Positions 10,151-21,694 are shown, counted from the first letter of the stretch. The stretch: 64,000 nucleotides of DNA from Reticulitermes speratus (GCA_021186555.1 JAJKFL010000042.1:29429215-29493214), one strand, 5' to 3'. Translations and numbers: made by a program. The notes: generated by a model not told the origin, from the letters alone.

Positions 10151-10655
10151 TCCCAGTGGCCGCGCGGTCTAAGGCGTGGGTCTGCGGCCGCTCGCTTCCT
10201 AGGTTTGTGGGTTCGAATCCCACGGGGGGCATGGATGTTTTGTGTTGTGTTAGATGTATGGACAATAGCATGAAACATAAGGTGACATGCAGGACAAAAA
10301 GGACTTCAACAGTACAAATGGATCAAAGGGGAAAACCAGTAAAAAAAAAAAAAAAAAAAAAATCCCACCGGGGGCCTGGTTATGTTTGTGTTTGTGTTGT
10401 AAAAAGACGGTTGTGGACCGTAAGTGACATGAAAGGACGAAAAACGATTAATACAGAACAAAAATGGATCAAAGGGGAAAACCCAGGAATTAGTAAAAAA
10501 AAAAAAAAATTCCCGCCGGGGGCATGGATGTCTGTCTCTTGTGAGTGTTGTGTGTTGTCAGGTAGAGGTCTCTGCGACGGGCTGGTCCCTCGTCCAGAGG
10601 AGTCCTACCGAGTTTGGTGTGTCTAAGAGTGTGTGATCGTGAAGCCTCGAAAAAA
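10151..10655 (+). repeat. tRNA-derived SINE cluster, three tail units
   Basis: The head 10151-10230 resembles a leucine-type tRNA gene: A-box-like TGGCCGCGCGGTCTAAGGCG and a perfect B-box GGTTCGAATCC (10210-10220), with internal promoters for RNA polymerase III. Two poly-A tracts (10330-10350 and about 10496-10509) end successive units that each restart with a CCCGCCGGGGGC-like junction and share ATGGATCAAAGGGGAAAAC. The final unit ends with a tail also found inverted near 22495-22560. So this is a head-bearing SINE followed by two tandem partial copies. Confidence 0.65.
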
Positions 10656-11040
10656 ATTGATTTAATTTCTATATTATTTATGAACCGGACAAAAGCCAAT
10701 CACCAGTTTATTGCATCACGTTTTGGAAGCTCACTCCGAGACCTGAATTAAGGACCCTGGCCGGTTGCATCAATATAATGCATTTGTAGGTTTAGTCTTT
10801 CAAACCATGCAGTAGTAACAGCCAAAGCTGCATCCTAAACTCCTGCATATCGCATTCCGCGAGCATCCTCTTATTATAATATATGGTAATTAAAAATGAC
10901 AGTGGAAGGCTCAAGTCCTTATTTGCTGTTCAGTATTCCCATGGGCAAGCGGAAAATTTCTCCGAAAGTTTTCGCCGACTTGGGAATGAGCCCTCAAAAA
11001 TTTCGCCAACCCTCCATCAGGTTGTATACTGTAGTCTTAC
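10656..11040. other. Intron of fatty acyl-CoA reductase
   Basis: No open frame of interest. On the minus strand this follows the splice donor GTAAG at 11036-11040 and is read as intron sequence. Confidence 0.5.
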
Positions 11041-11289
11041 CTTCAGATGCGGCATGAGCCTCGCCAATTGCAGCAGGTGCTTCGTACTCCTGACGTTAAT
11101 GTGGACGGCCGTTTTCAGTTTCTCATCGAACCTGACTGTTGCTGCAACGTGGAACACAATGTTCACTTCTTGACAAAGTAGCTCAAGGTCAGAATCTCCG
11201 ATACCCAATTGGGGCAGTCCGCAGTCACCCGCTACGAGTCTTACTTTGTTCTTGTAGTCGGGACAGGCCTTCTTCATGGGATCGAACAC
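11041..11289 (-). CDS. Fatty acyl-CoA reductase, internal exon
   Basis: Minus-strand exon bounded by an acceptor (…GTGTCCAG before 11289) and a donor (AAG|GTAAG at 11041/11040). It encodes VFDPMKKACPDYKNKV, then VRLVAGDCGLPQLGI, then VNIVFHVAATVRFDEKLKTA and VNVRSTKHLL-like sequence (here INVRSTKHLL). These are hallmark blocks of the Rossmann-type NAD(P)-binding domain (NAD_binding_4) of insect fatty acyl-CoA reductases, which reduce acyl-CoA to fatty alcohol for waxes and pheromones. Reading phase joins cleanly to the exon at 15791-16000 across a 4.5-kb intron. The catalytic YxxxK lies in later exons, which I could not find at lower coordinates. Confidence 0.88.
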
Positions 11290-11292
11290 CTG

Positions 11293-11639
11293 GACACAGT
11301 GTACAATACTGACATCATATTTTGTGCCTAAGATCTACATTAAAGCTTCCTTGTAATTTTAATTTTGATCACATCAATATCGCAGTGCTGCAAACACCTA
11401 TTACATACAGCGAATTTTTGATGTAGAATTTACGTCTTTCCGATCGTTTACGTGGCTGACACTTAAGAAATTGCATGTAACGTTTTGGCGTTACGCAAGA
11501 ACTTGCTCACCATCGCTCATAACAATCCGTGATTTGCAAAAGTTATATACGGTTTGAAAGAGCAACGATGGCTGTATACAACAACGCACGTGTCAAGGTC
11601 GTGCGCCACTGCTAACGCGAACAATGGGGAGGGGAAGTA
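11293..11639. other. Intron sequence, nothing recognised
   Basis: Lies within the 4.5-kb minus-strand intron between the two reductase exons. No motif recognised. Confidence 0.5.
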
Positions 11640-11822
11640 GACGCTAGAAATCGGAGCTCGGTGTGACAGTGCGCGCTCATACCTCGCGAACTAAACGTCG
11701 TAGAGAAGTCGGGTTTGTTTCGTTTGATAGAGATTCGATTACTTTACTCGTGTTTCAGTGCAAGAAAACCCTAAGTGTTGTAAGGTGCCTAAACGTGACG
11801 ATACATACCTCCGAGCTTCACC

Positions 11823-12238
11823 ATGCCTAAGACAAATGCTGCTGAACGCATGAGAGAATACCGCAAACGGAAGGCTTTGGTACGAAGTACGAAGGCCCCT
11901 AAGGTCCCCAAAACCGGAGCTGAGCGTGTCCGAGAGTATAGAGCCAGAAAATCTGCAGAGCAACCTTCGACGTCTACGGCTCCTCCACCAGTGATTTCAA
12001 CTTGGACATTCGCAAACCAGACAACAAGCGTTTCATAGAAGTCATAAGACGCGAGTTCGGATTGCACCTAGCTTCATCCGATACCATCCCGACTACATTA
12101 GGCAGCACTACTATCGACATGGTCTTCACGAGGCACTTGTCCCTCAACGATGTTCTCAACTACGTATCTTACTTCTCCTATCATCGACCTCTGCTCGCTC
12201 TACTAGATCGCAATCAAGAGGACAACGACAACGTATGA
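11823..12238 (+). pseudogene. AERxREYRxRK-domain protein joined to endonuclease C-terminus
   Basis: The first frame (11823-12038) starts MPKTNAAERMREYRKRK and repeats the unit as TGAERVREYRARKSAE, a basic repeat domain found on many arthropod mobile-element proteins. Near 11995 the reading changes frame: SDFNLDIRKPDNKRF (a GDFN-type motif of EEP endonucleases), TTLGSTTIDMVFTRH and YVSYFSYHRPLL follow to 12238. The second part resembles the nuclease end of Helentron/Pif1-associated proteins. The replication initiator and helicase expected between them are missing, so this is an internally deleted, frameshifted remnant. Family assignment is from memory and moderate. Confidence 0.5.
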
Positions 12239-12419
12239 ACAAGCGCCTTCGACATCTAAACTGCAAGAACTTGCGTGAAATTTATTTCTCTGTACAAATG
12301 TGTAAAGAAAATAAAGGCTTTAAACTGGCTCATTCTTTTTTTCAAACATTCCAAAAAATGAACTAACACAACAGACATCACGAAAGTCACCAAAGTAAAT
12401 TCTACGCCCAAAACCTCTC

Positions 12420-12442
12420 GGGCCTCTCCAACGGAGAGGCCC
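12420..12442 (+). other. Perfect hairpin GGGCCTCTCC-AAC-GGAGAGGCCC
   Basis: 10-bp GC-rich stem with a 3-base loop, followed by a C-run and T7. It may be the 3' hairpin of a Helitron-like element or simply a stable terminator-like fold. Confidence 0.6.
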
Positions 12443-12530
12443 CCGCCCCCCATTTTTTTGGGAACTCGGTCTAGCGAAATAGTCGGACGCTCCTTCCAGA
12501 AACTCGGGCCGTTCCATTAACGTAATTTTC

Positions 12531-15500
12531 CTTCATGACTTGCTACCTAAAGAACTAACTTTTTTGGTTATATTTAAAATGAGTACCTGTTTCCTTTTTT
12601 AAAGAACTATTTGAATTATCTAAAAGGAAATGGAAGGATAATATTAAACTTCACTTTAGATACATGAATAGTTCTTTACTGTACTGTAGAGCCGAGAACT
12701 GGATTGAATTGGCTTAGTAAAGAATCAAAAGGAATTCGGTTACTTAATTACCTGGTTATTCGTTCAGCCGCTTAATTTTCGGCACAATGACAGTAACTTA
12801 TCTACAGACTCTGCGTGGGCATTGCTTCATACACTTGAAAAGCGCACGTGTTGAAAATTATCAACAAGGGATATTTGAATATTAGAACATACATTAAAGG
12901 ATATCTCGCTATATTCGTACATTGGCGTGTATGAAACCAAAGCTTAGCCTTGATCTGCACACGAACATAAAACCAAAGACTAATCTTCCTTAATAGGCAA
13001 ATCCAACCTCTAATCTTGGTCTTTACACACACATACACTCAAAGTGTAAACTTGTTATTTACGCTTTATATGCATTATCTTGCAGGAAAATGTTGTGTGT
13101 AATCTATATGGAAATTTTCGATTTGTATCGCTTGTGTTTGTTAACTTTATATTTTCCTTTGCAGTAACCACTTCAAGTATAGCGAAGAGAATAAATATGC
13201 TGAAAGGAATGCAGAAAATACACAAACATACAAAATATTACCTTTATTTGTATCTTATAACTCCTTTTTCGGGAATATATTTTAAATTGTTTGTGCTAAG
13301 TAAGATGGGAATTTAATAGAGACCTCCGTGTAAAATATGGGCCTCAATTATGTGATGTGGTTCACACTTATAATTTTCGTAAATGTGTTTCTAGGTCTAC
13401 CAGAGGTCAAAATCTGATAAAGAATGAGAGGTTATCAGATGGGCTTCCGGATAGACAGGCATTGCCCTTCATTTTTCATAGACTAAGCCGGGTCGGTTGA
13501 TTAATATCCTAGATAATTCGTAGAAAATTGAAAAGCCGATACGAAGCATCCTTCATTTACGCACAGTCCCAAACAAGTAAAACTACCTGCAAGTTTTCTT
13601 TCAGTATACGACGTTGAGTAAGCCCAGTTTCAGCAATGGATTAATCTAGGTGTGCCGATATCACAGTGTTTTCCATCTTTCTGGTACCACGGACCACGGG
13701 CGTAGCTGGGGGGGGGGGGGGGGGGTGAAGCGAGTGTTGAGACCGACCAGGGCGTCAGAGTACAAGTGGTGGTAAAGTGGGAAAAACTGTATATTTTCAA
13801 GTTGAAAAACAATTATTTTCAGCGCTCAACAAATTTTAAATTATTGAGCCAAGCAAAAAATTTCTAAAAATGTTTATGATTTTTAAAATTCATAATATAT
13901 GTTAGGAGCGGCCATTGTAATTACTGGCCCGGTGCCAAAATACATAGCTACGCTACTGCTACGGACCCTTTAAAAGACTCATTAATTTTGCAGATCCCTC
14001 CCCAAAATTTTCTCAACTCGCGGACTCTGACGCACAGCTCGCATAACTCTTTTCAGAAACACGAATTTAGGTGCTTAGTACACGTATTCTGGTGTTTGTC
14101 AGTTAAATTGTCGCCAGGATACAGATCACATTAAATTACATTTCGAGGTTTTCTTCAGTTCTTCTAGACCTTTGTTTCTTAACGTTCCTTCCATACAGGA
14201 GCCCCTAAAACAATTTTTTGTATTCCGAGGAAACCCTACTTATAACGACGTTCACAGACCAGCGGAAAGCACAATAAATTACTGCCAAATTATTGCCAAA
14301 GAAAGAGCAACAATGTATTATATATATATATATATATATGCCTATATTTGTCAGCTTTCTTTGTAAAAAAATGTGAAACATTTCTCCTGTATTTTTTTAC
14401 TATCTAAACTTTGTTTTTCAAATACCGAGTATGAAATAAAATAAACTTTACTTGAACATCAATATCAGGTTCATATCCAAAGTCAATATAAAGTTTACTT
14501 TCAGCTAGAAATTTCGGCTTGTTTCGTTTTGCTCAAGTGATGCGTTCTTGGCCGTATCTTTTACAAATACACCCTCAGTTCTTCCTCGACAGACAACAGA
14601 AGAATTGTTTCTTTGCATTCAACGTCTGTCAAACGTAAGAAAGCTTGTTCATGAAGGTAGAAAACTGACAACAGGCGTAAAATATTCACTGCTTTTGTTG
14701 AGATCACAAGATAATTTCTTCTTATTAAAATCCAAAACACTTTTGATAATAAAGAATGATTAATACAGAACTTTCAAATGCTGAAAAAATATTTCCGCTC
14801 TCTTTAGAGGTATATTTGGAATTTTTGCTGCGTTTCAGAGTTTTTATATATTTATTCCACGATTTCTCGCGGAATCCCAAACGATGTTCTGCGGAACCCA
14901 CTGTTTTCGCAGAAGGCTAGCTGAGAAATACACAAAGGCTATGATAGTCCCTGTATGTAAGTCACAATTGCTTCCACCCATATCCTTTCCAATTCACATT
15001 CAATTACGCTTACAAGACTGTATTAACTACGTAGTTTAAAAATATAGTAAAACAAATCAAGAACGCAATATAAAATTGTTCTCAATTTCTCGATGCCGTT
15101 ATAAAATATCTGTGAAATCAAAAGTAACTGCTTTATGAGAGGCTAACAGTCTCCAGCGTCATGCACAGAAGGTCAAACATCTGATGGTTGAAGTCTAAGG
15201 TGAAACGACGTCCCATTGTATGATAGTAGACCACAAAGTACCAAAATTTAAAAGGAGCAAGAAAATAGTGAGTCCCTTAGGCCTAGCGAGTTACTAATTT
15301 TTAATTTTATTACATAAATGTTGTGCAAAGATATTACTGAAAATGATTCCTGACATCGTTTAGAGCTGCCGGTGGCACCATTCGTCAGCATGCCGCATGT
15401 TTCGTTGTGTCCGCTATATGGACGTCAGGACGTCATAAATTCTCGGAAATTATTACTGTCCGGAAAATTGCACAAATCTGGTCGCAAATTTTTATCTCAG

Positions 15501-15790
15501 CCATTTTTCTCAAACAAGTAGCAATAACCGGACGTATCTAATAAGGGGTCGGCGTTCTGCTTCGTGTTTGTGAGAACAGGGTTCTCCCCTATGCCTTTTA
15601 AGCTATGTAACCTCAACACCTGCACTGTAAAAAACCGCTTTGCTGAAACTGTCGCTTTCGTGTAGTGGTGATCCCCATTACCGTTTAATCATTTTAACCC
15701 AAATATTTGCCCTGTGCAAAACCATTGTACTGAAACTGTCACCTATCTGTTATGGTATTTACTCATCTACGCTATGCCCCACCAACTTAC
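12531..15790. other. Intronic AT-rich DNA with simple repeats
   Basis: Intron between the reductase exons. Notable only for an 18-base G run (13708-13725) in a GTAGCTGGGG context and an AT dinucleotide run near 14318-14340. Short open frames here (for example 13080-13316 and 14548-14763) have no recognisable motifs. Confidence 0.45.
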
Positions 15791-16000
15791 CGTTCCTTCG
15801 AAAATCTCAGCGAATCGTTCCGCCTCTGTCTTCCCCTTCTTGGATCTCATGAGGAGGAACATGGTCTTGATGCCTGGACACGCACGTAAGAGCTTCTCAA
15901 GCAGTAACTGCCCCAAGAAGCCCGTGCCGCCTGTCACTAACACTCCGGCGTCCCGAAACAGCCGTTGAACCGGACTCTCACTCTCTCCCTTCATGGCAAT
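15791..16000 (-). CDS. Fatty acyl-CoA reductase, first coding exon
   Basis: Minus-strand exon containing the probable start ATG (15992-15994) six bases after a possible acceptor (GCGCAG). It encodes SPVQRLFRDAGVLVTGGTGF followed by LGQLLLEKLLRACPGIKTMF and LLMRSKKGKTEAERFAEIFEGT. TGGTGFLG (about residues 21-28) is the dinucleotide-binding glycine motif, and LLMRSKKG matches the family's LxRxKKG block. The exon ends at donor ACG|GTAAGT (15791/15790). It joins in phase to 11041-11289. The gene therefore runs right to left, with an untranslated first exon probably further right. Confidence 0.88.
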
Positions 16001-16049
16001 CTGCGCACATGCACCAGGTTAAACACTGCTGCCTGTTCTTCACACCCAA

Positions 16050-16300
16050 ACTAAGCTACTAAAATGCAGATGCATGCTAAAATTATGTTTTTTTCTAATG
16101 AGTCATTTTTCGGGAGCACACGATGGGCAAGGCTGCTCCTCTTAGTTTCGTAATGTCTGTCTGTCTCCACATGACAAAGTTCAGGAAAAGCTGGACGGAT
16201 TGTCGTGAAATTTGATATTCTGAATTTGTCTGAAATTCGACAAGGAACAGACAGTTTACCTGACGATCTACATGCCTTCTGAGTGTAAGTCGTCAAGTAC
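16050..16300 (-). repeat. Dispersed repeat with CTGGACGGATT...GAAATTTGATA core
   Basis: Contains TCTGTCTGTCTCC, then CTGGACGGATTGTCGTGAAA and TTTGATATTC. Related stretches occur at 19140-19290 and, more weakly, 29690-29790. The shared order (G-C-rich NTGTCCGTCTG stretch followed by the core) suggests a dispersed repeat family, not a gene. Orientation is nominal. Confidence 0.4.
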
Positions 16301-16990
16301 GCTTATATATCGGCACCTGGCAGTGGATTATTTAAAACTGATACAAGCTTCAGTTCACTCCACTTTGACCAACCATTTTCTACCATAAACAATAGTACCG
16401 TGTCGGTTATGAGAACAGAAAAAAGCGATAGTTGCATCACTTACTGTACAATCGTGGAAAATGTGCGTAAAACTAAAACACGAAGGTGCATATCACGAAA
16501 GGAATATTTAGCTCTTACTTGATGGCGTTAACAATGAACCACTGAGAATATAGGTGTTGAATTTTTAGGTCCATAAGAAGAGAACTGCATTACCTGTGCC
16601 GCATTTCACAAACCCATAAATGTTCAGCAGCATTATGTGCAGATCTATTATAGATTACTGAATTTCACCCAAATCGGATAATAAATATGTAAAGTGCGGA
16701 TATAAACCAATTGATGCCCGTAAGTAAAATCTGGTCCGTGATAAGTGGGTTCCTCTCACCACGGCATGGCGCGTCCTCAGTTTGCGGATGGATGAACGGC
16801 CTCCAATATGAAGGGTAGCTGCGAATATATTGAATAAGCAGTCGCGTACAGCTGACAAGGGGTGATCAGCCATGTAAATTATGTTCGGCATGTGGAGCGC
16901 GAGGAACCTTATAGGTCAGGGTAACTTAAGATAGTGGCCAGAGAATTAGAGAGAAATAATTAGATTTAGTGTTGTAAAGGAGAATACGTT
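16301..16990. other. No recognised feature
   Basis: AT-rich, no motif or gene recognised. The LINE below begins in the right part, near 17000. Confidence 0.4.
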
Positions 16991-16999
16991 GGAAAAGGG

Positions 17000-18635
17000 A
17001 GGCACTGAATGAGCAGAGGATTATACTTTTTTCTATGGAAAAAAAATCGTCGAGGGACGGGATTTTTAGTGCATCAGAGAAGTGTCAGCAGTTAAGAGAA
17101 TAGAGTTTGTTAGTGACAGGAAGTCGTACATGGTGCTGATAGGTCCTGGTGTGACATCATTGTTCTGAATGCGCATGCAACAGTGAGGAGAACGTGATGA
17201 ATCAAAGACTCATAGAAACCTATGAGGAATTAGAGCTGGTGTTCAATCACTATCATAAGTACCGCATACAAATTCTGTTAGGAGATTTCAGTGTAAAATT
17301 GGGGAAAGAAGATATTTTCAAACCGACAATTGGGAATCACAGTTTTATGAGGATAGTAATGATAATGGTGTTAGAGTAGTAAACTTTGCCACATCAAAAG
17401 ATCTAGTTGTTGAGAGCACGATTTTCCAGCACGCAAACATTCATAAATACACGTGGACCTCTCCTGACTGGAAGACTGACAATCAGATCGATAACATATT
17501 GATAGACAGGAGATGGCATTCAAGTATATTCAGTGTACGATATTTCAGGGGAGCTGACTGTGGTACTGACCACCATATGGTGGTTGAAAAAATTAGGCAA
17601 AGACTGTCGGTAATAAGTGAACGAGAAACACAGACGTTAGATATGGAGGGATTTGATCTCAAGAAGCTAAGTGAGGTGGAAGAAGGGAAGAGTATCATAC
17701 TAAAATCTCAAACGTGTTTGCAGCTTTGGAGGAGTTAAATGATAGAGAGGACACACACAGGGCTTGGGAAAACTTAAAGACTGTATCAAAATCTCAGCTG
17801 ACAGAATGTTAAAACTTTTTAGACCAAAGGAAGCAGGCTAAAATGCAGTGGTTACAGGATCCAAACCAAAGTAACGTAGATAATCTGAACAATGTAAGAC
17901 GTGAAGCTAGTAGACACTTCAGGAAAAAAGAGGGAATATTTGAAAGGTAAAATTAATGAACTTGAAACAAAAAGTAAGAACAAAAATATCAGAGACTTCT
18001 ACAGGGCTTCAGTAAATTTAAGAAGGGTTACAAACCTAGAATTAATATAGTAAGGGACGAGACCAGTGATCTGGTTGCATATTCCCACCGTACTTTGAAT
18101 AGGGGAAGAGTTATTTCTCTGTTTTTGAATGTACGTAGGTTTAATGATGTTAAGCAAACTGAAATACATACAGCAGAGCTGCTAGTGCCTGAGCCCAGTG
18201 CCTTTGAGACTGAGATGGCTATTTAAAATCCAAAAGGTACAAATCACCAGGTACTGATCAAATTCCAGCAGATTTCATTAAAGCAAGAAGAAGGACAATT
18301 CGTTCTGAGATACACACGCTTATTAATTCTACTTAGAAAGAGGAAGAATTGCCTCAGGCGGAGAAGGAATCAATCTTTATGCCTATTTGAGAGTGTGATA
18401 AAACAGATTGTAGTAATTATGGAGGCATATCACTTTTATCAACCACATACAAATTTTGTTAAACATCCCTCTGTCAAGGTTAACTCCATTTGCAGAGGAA
18501 ATTATTGGAGCTCATCAGTGTGGATATAGACGTAACAGGTCGACTACTGATCATGTATTCTGCATTCGTCACATACTTGAGAAAAAATGGGAATTCAATG
18601 AAGCAGTACATCAGCTATTTATAAGTAAAGCATAA
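17000..18635 (+). pseudogene. Non-LTR retrotransposon fragment (endonuclease to start of RT)
   Basis: Decayed plus-strand reading across several frames. Endonuclease blocks: QILLGDFSVKLGKEDIFKPT (near 17270), the sequence for FATSKDLVV and YTWTSPDWKTDNQIDN (17385-17500), IDRRWHSSIFSVRYFRGADC and GTDHHMVVEKIRQRL (17499-17610). Then a linker and the RT entry KSPGTDQIPADFIKA (near 18240), SIFMPI, CSNYGGISLL and GCGYRRNRSTTDHVFCIRH-like sequence to 18600. This is the same family as the minus-strand copy at 38600-40250, with which it overlaps at the RT start. It ends abruptly in mid-RT, so the copy is truncated or interrupted. Confidence 0.75.
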
Positions 18636-18640
18636 AAATA

Positions 18641-19805
18641 AACTTATATTTGAAACTTGGAAGCAGAAATTAGTAGCTAATACTAGTAGTAGCATATATA
18701 TTGTTCGCGGTGGTGTTGAAACATAGCAATGCTTTTGCTGATTTACGATAATTTTATTCTTTTATAAATAAATGACATTATTTAAAAACAATTGTATTCT
18801 TACTCGTGTTACAATTATTAGTTCTCTAATCTAATTCCAATGTGAAGCGGAAAAGAAACGAATAACCTCAACGTGCTGCGAGCACCAAAACGTTCAGGAA
18901 AACTGACCTGGTGGAACGGACATTAAATGTTATTTATGCGTACTTTTTGCGAAGTGCAAATTGGACTGGAAGGCTGCTGGTTTAGACTAATGTTGGTATG
19001 AAGAAACACGAGAGATGAAATCAGGGGATGACGTCATTGCTGCATAGAATTCCTATATACTGCTTCTCTATTGCCTAGGTTTACGTACAGTACAACTGTT
19101 ACTATTATTCCTGTTGTTGCCATTTTTAGGCGCGTTCGCAAAATTGCGAAAAGCAACTAGTAGCTTCGTCATGTCTGTTTGTCCGTTCGTCCGACCGTCC
19201 ACAAGGAAGAGCTCGGCTCCCACTGGACGGATTTTAATGAAATTTGATACTTGAGTATTTTTCGAAAATCTGCCGAGAAATTCGAGTTTCATTCAATTCT
19301 GACAAGAATAAGAGATACTTTACATGAAGACCAATACACGTTTATGATCATATCTCGCTCACTTCGTCTTAGAATGAGCAATGTTTCAGACAAACTTGTA
19401 GATAAAATCAAAACTTACATTTAATGTGCAGTAACTTTTTTTCGAAAATCGTGTCGTTTAGGAGATGGAAAAATATGGCAGAGCCAGACAGGCCACAGAC
19501 GACAATATAATACGGCGCATGCACATTGCATGATGGATGACTAAAGGCTACAGACACACTTACATTACGTAGTATTTATGATTTTCAATGGCAACAATGG
19601 TTACACGAGCGCGCGTCAATTTTACGTTTATATGTACACTACATTGCCTGTCTTGTTTTATTCTGTGGTGAATTTATTACGTATGTATTGCTACTAAGTT
19701 AAATTTGCTGGTCATAACCTCAAAGCTTCAGGTCGTCGCAATGTAATACTTTTCATTACGAACAATGTTTTAGGTACAAGTTACAAGTACGTTTATAACC
19801 TATTA
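18641..19805. other. AT-rich DNA with one dispersed repeat
   Basis: Contains a copy of the CTGGACGGATTTTAATGAAA repeat (about 19140-19290). Otherwise nothing recognised. Confidence 0.45.
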
Positions 19806-20210
19806 TTATCCAGCACCACGTTTCAAAGCTTTCAAAGTATTCTGCCCTACTTTCCGAAGTGTCCACGTTTCAGCACCATACAAATCTATGTTCCACATGT
19901 AGCACTTTACTAGTGTCTTCCCTAAATTTAAGCCCAAGTTACTGGTGAAAAGATTCTTCTTCTTGTTGAATGCTGCTTTTGCCATGACAATCCTGGATTT
20001 AATTTCATGTGTACATCTTGCATAATTTGTTATCATGCTACCCAAATAGTTGAAATATTTCACATTCTTTAGTTGTTCCATATTTATCATAAACTGTACT
20101 GGGGATGGATGCCTTGAGGTTGTCATTGCCTTACTTTTTCTAACATTCATTGTGGAAAGAGACTCTCCAGCAAAAGTAATAACGTGGTAGTTTTTCCACT
20201 TGCTTTCCAC
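19806..20210 (-). pseudogene. Non-LTR retrotransposon C-terminal RT fragment
   Basis: Open minus-strand reading of 134 codons with blocks KSKAMTTSRHPSPVQFMIN, VKYFNYLGSMITNYARCTHE, IKSRIVMAKAAFNKKKNLF and YGAETWTLRK. These are typical of the thumb/C-terminal part of RTE/CR1-related insect LINEs, where YLGS and GxETWTL are landmarks. It lacks RT catalytic motifs. It is probably the other end of the family seen on + at 36715-37495, but the copies do not overlap, so that is inference. Confidence 0.7.
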
Positions 20211-20738
20211 ATCGCAGTACAGCAGCCGTTCAAACCATTCTCGTCACGCCTGTTGCTACACGATCATGAACCATCTCGAGCATCATCTGCTCTGTGCGTC
20301 AAGTCGCTACTGACGTGCTGCTGCGGCAACAGGGAATTTATAACGGAATATTCGTTTTACCAAACAATTTTTCAAAAATCTTGATAAAAACTGCCGCAGT
20401 CATCTAGTCAATTCTTAACACTGAAGAATTCCACGTTCAAGAAAATGTCCAACACTTCCACCGAAAATAAATAAATTCCCGAGAGGAACCACTTCTGGCA
20501 ATGAAGCAAATTCTTATTGGCGTGCAGTGCTGCTATAAAAACAGCATATACTTACCTTTATATAACCAAATAGTTTTCATAGCATTTAAGTGAATTTCGA
20601 AGGGTCGTCCTCACACTACCTCCCACCTTTTTTGGGGGATATCCCTGATTTTATAATTGGTGGCTTGTCCCTAAGATTTTCGCTCTCAGCAATTCTTGTT
20701 CCTCCCACTTATTGCTGAATTGGCATTCGAAAGCAAAC
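20211..20738. other. No recognised feature
   Basis: No motif seen. It ends with the left 12-bp target duplication (20739-20750) of the next element. Confidence 0.4.
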
Positions 20739-20805
20739 CTTGCCTTCCTTCAAACAATAAGACCAACGAATGCACTGTATTGACCAATTTTATTCTGGCC
20801 TATTT

Positions 20806-20848
20806 CCCTACACGTGTTTCGGAACTTTAAAGATCCATCTTCAGGGGT
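20806..20848 (-). ncRNA. Hammerhead ribozyme motif, left arm
   Basis: Minus strand: CCC stem I, CTGAAGA, stem II GGATCTTTAAAGTTCC (one T/T mismatch), GAAAC, ACGT mini-loop, GTA cleavage site, GGG. All core bases are conserved. Confidence 0.78.
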
Positions 20849-21551
20849 TTTCTTGTCTTATGCTACCAGATATTCACATATTAAAAACAAATTCACAGTA
20901 TATACAATAGTTTGTTGAACAGTCTTAAAACCTCATGTAAATAAATATTCAGAGCACTTTAGAAGTTGTACGATGTGTACCTTTATCAGTTAGAAATGTA
21001 AAATCTCACTTAAAAGAATATATATAAACTGTTTTATAAAACGTTGTAATCTGTTCGTGGTATTGGCTGTTTGTTATTATTTTACGCAACTACGGCATAG
21101 TTTTTATATTTCCGTAGTCATTTCTTATGTGTTGTGAAACGTCTGTCCTGTCCTTTCAAGGGCTAGTGTGTAATTACACACTGATAATAGTATCTAAACA
21201 CTTGCAAAAGTAACGAAATGTGTAATTACACACTAGACCTTGAAAGGACAGGACAGACGTTTCACAACACATAAGAAATGACTACGGAAATATAAAAACT
21301 ATGCCAGTAGTTGCGTAAAATAATAACAAACAGCCAATACCACGAACAGATTACAACGTTTTATAAAACAGTTTTTATATATTCTTTTAAGTGAGATTTT
21401 ACATTTCTAACTGATAAAGGTACACATCGTACAACTTCTAAAGTGCTCTGAATATTTATTTACATGAGGTTTTAAGACTGTTCAACAAACTATTGTATAT
21501 ATTGTGAATTTGTTTTTAATATGTGAATATCTGGTAGCATAAGACAAGAAA

Positions 21552-21593
21552 CCCCTGAAGATGGAACTTTAAAGTTCCGAAACACGTGTAGGG
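21552..21593 (+). ncRNA. Hammerhead ribozyme motif, right arm
   Basis: CCC (21552-21554), CTGAAGA (21555-21561), perfect stem II GGAACTTTAAAGTTCC, GAAAC, ACGT, cleavage after GTA (21588-21590), GGG pairing stem I. Confidence 0.8.
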
Positions 21594-21694
21594 AATAGGC
21601 CAGAATAAAATTGGTCAATACAGTGCATTCGTTGGTCTTATTGTTTGATTTGAATAAAATGCACGGTGCTAATACAGTGAAACTTGCCTTCCTT

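Larger units (their letters stand above)
11640..12530 (+). mobile_element. Helentron/Helitron-like deletion derivative (probable)
   Basis: Within the reductase intron, GC-richer than its surroundings. It contains a coding remnant (11823-12238) and, 180 bp further, a perfect 10-bp-stem hairpin (12420-12442) followed by C/T-rich sequence, as at Helitron-type 3' ends. Boundaries are estimated; no target duplication was found, as expected for this class, which normally inserts without one. Confidence 0.4.
20751..21682. mobile_element. Palindromic Penelope-like end element with target duplication
   Basis: Inverted arms of roughly 430 bp (about 20752-21182 and 21220-21650) with a centre of only about 40 bp. 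CTTGCCTTCCTT flanks the element at 20739-20750 and 21683-21694. The left arm starts at CAAACAATAAGACC; the right end continues about 30 bases past the palindrome (GAATAAAATGCACGGTGC...GTGAAA). Each arm has a hammerhead ribozyme, minus at 20806-20848 and plus at 21552-21593. The right arm is homologous to the PLE tail at 9660-10069, so the autonomous partner family is present in the same window. No coding body remains. Confidence 0.85.

Noticed and set aside
10210-10220. Functional tRNA gene
   Set aside because: The B-box is perfect, but the acceptor stem does not pair and poly-A and tail repeats follow, so it is a SINE head.
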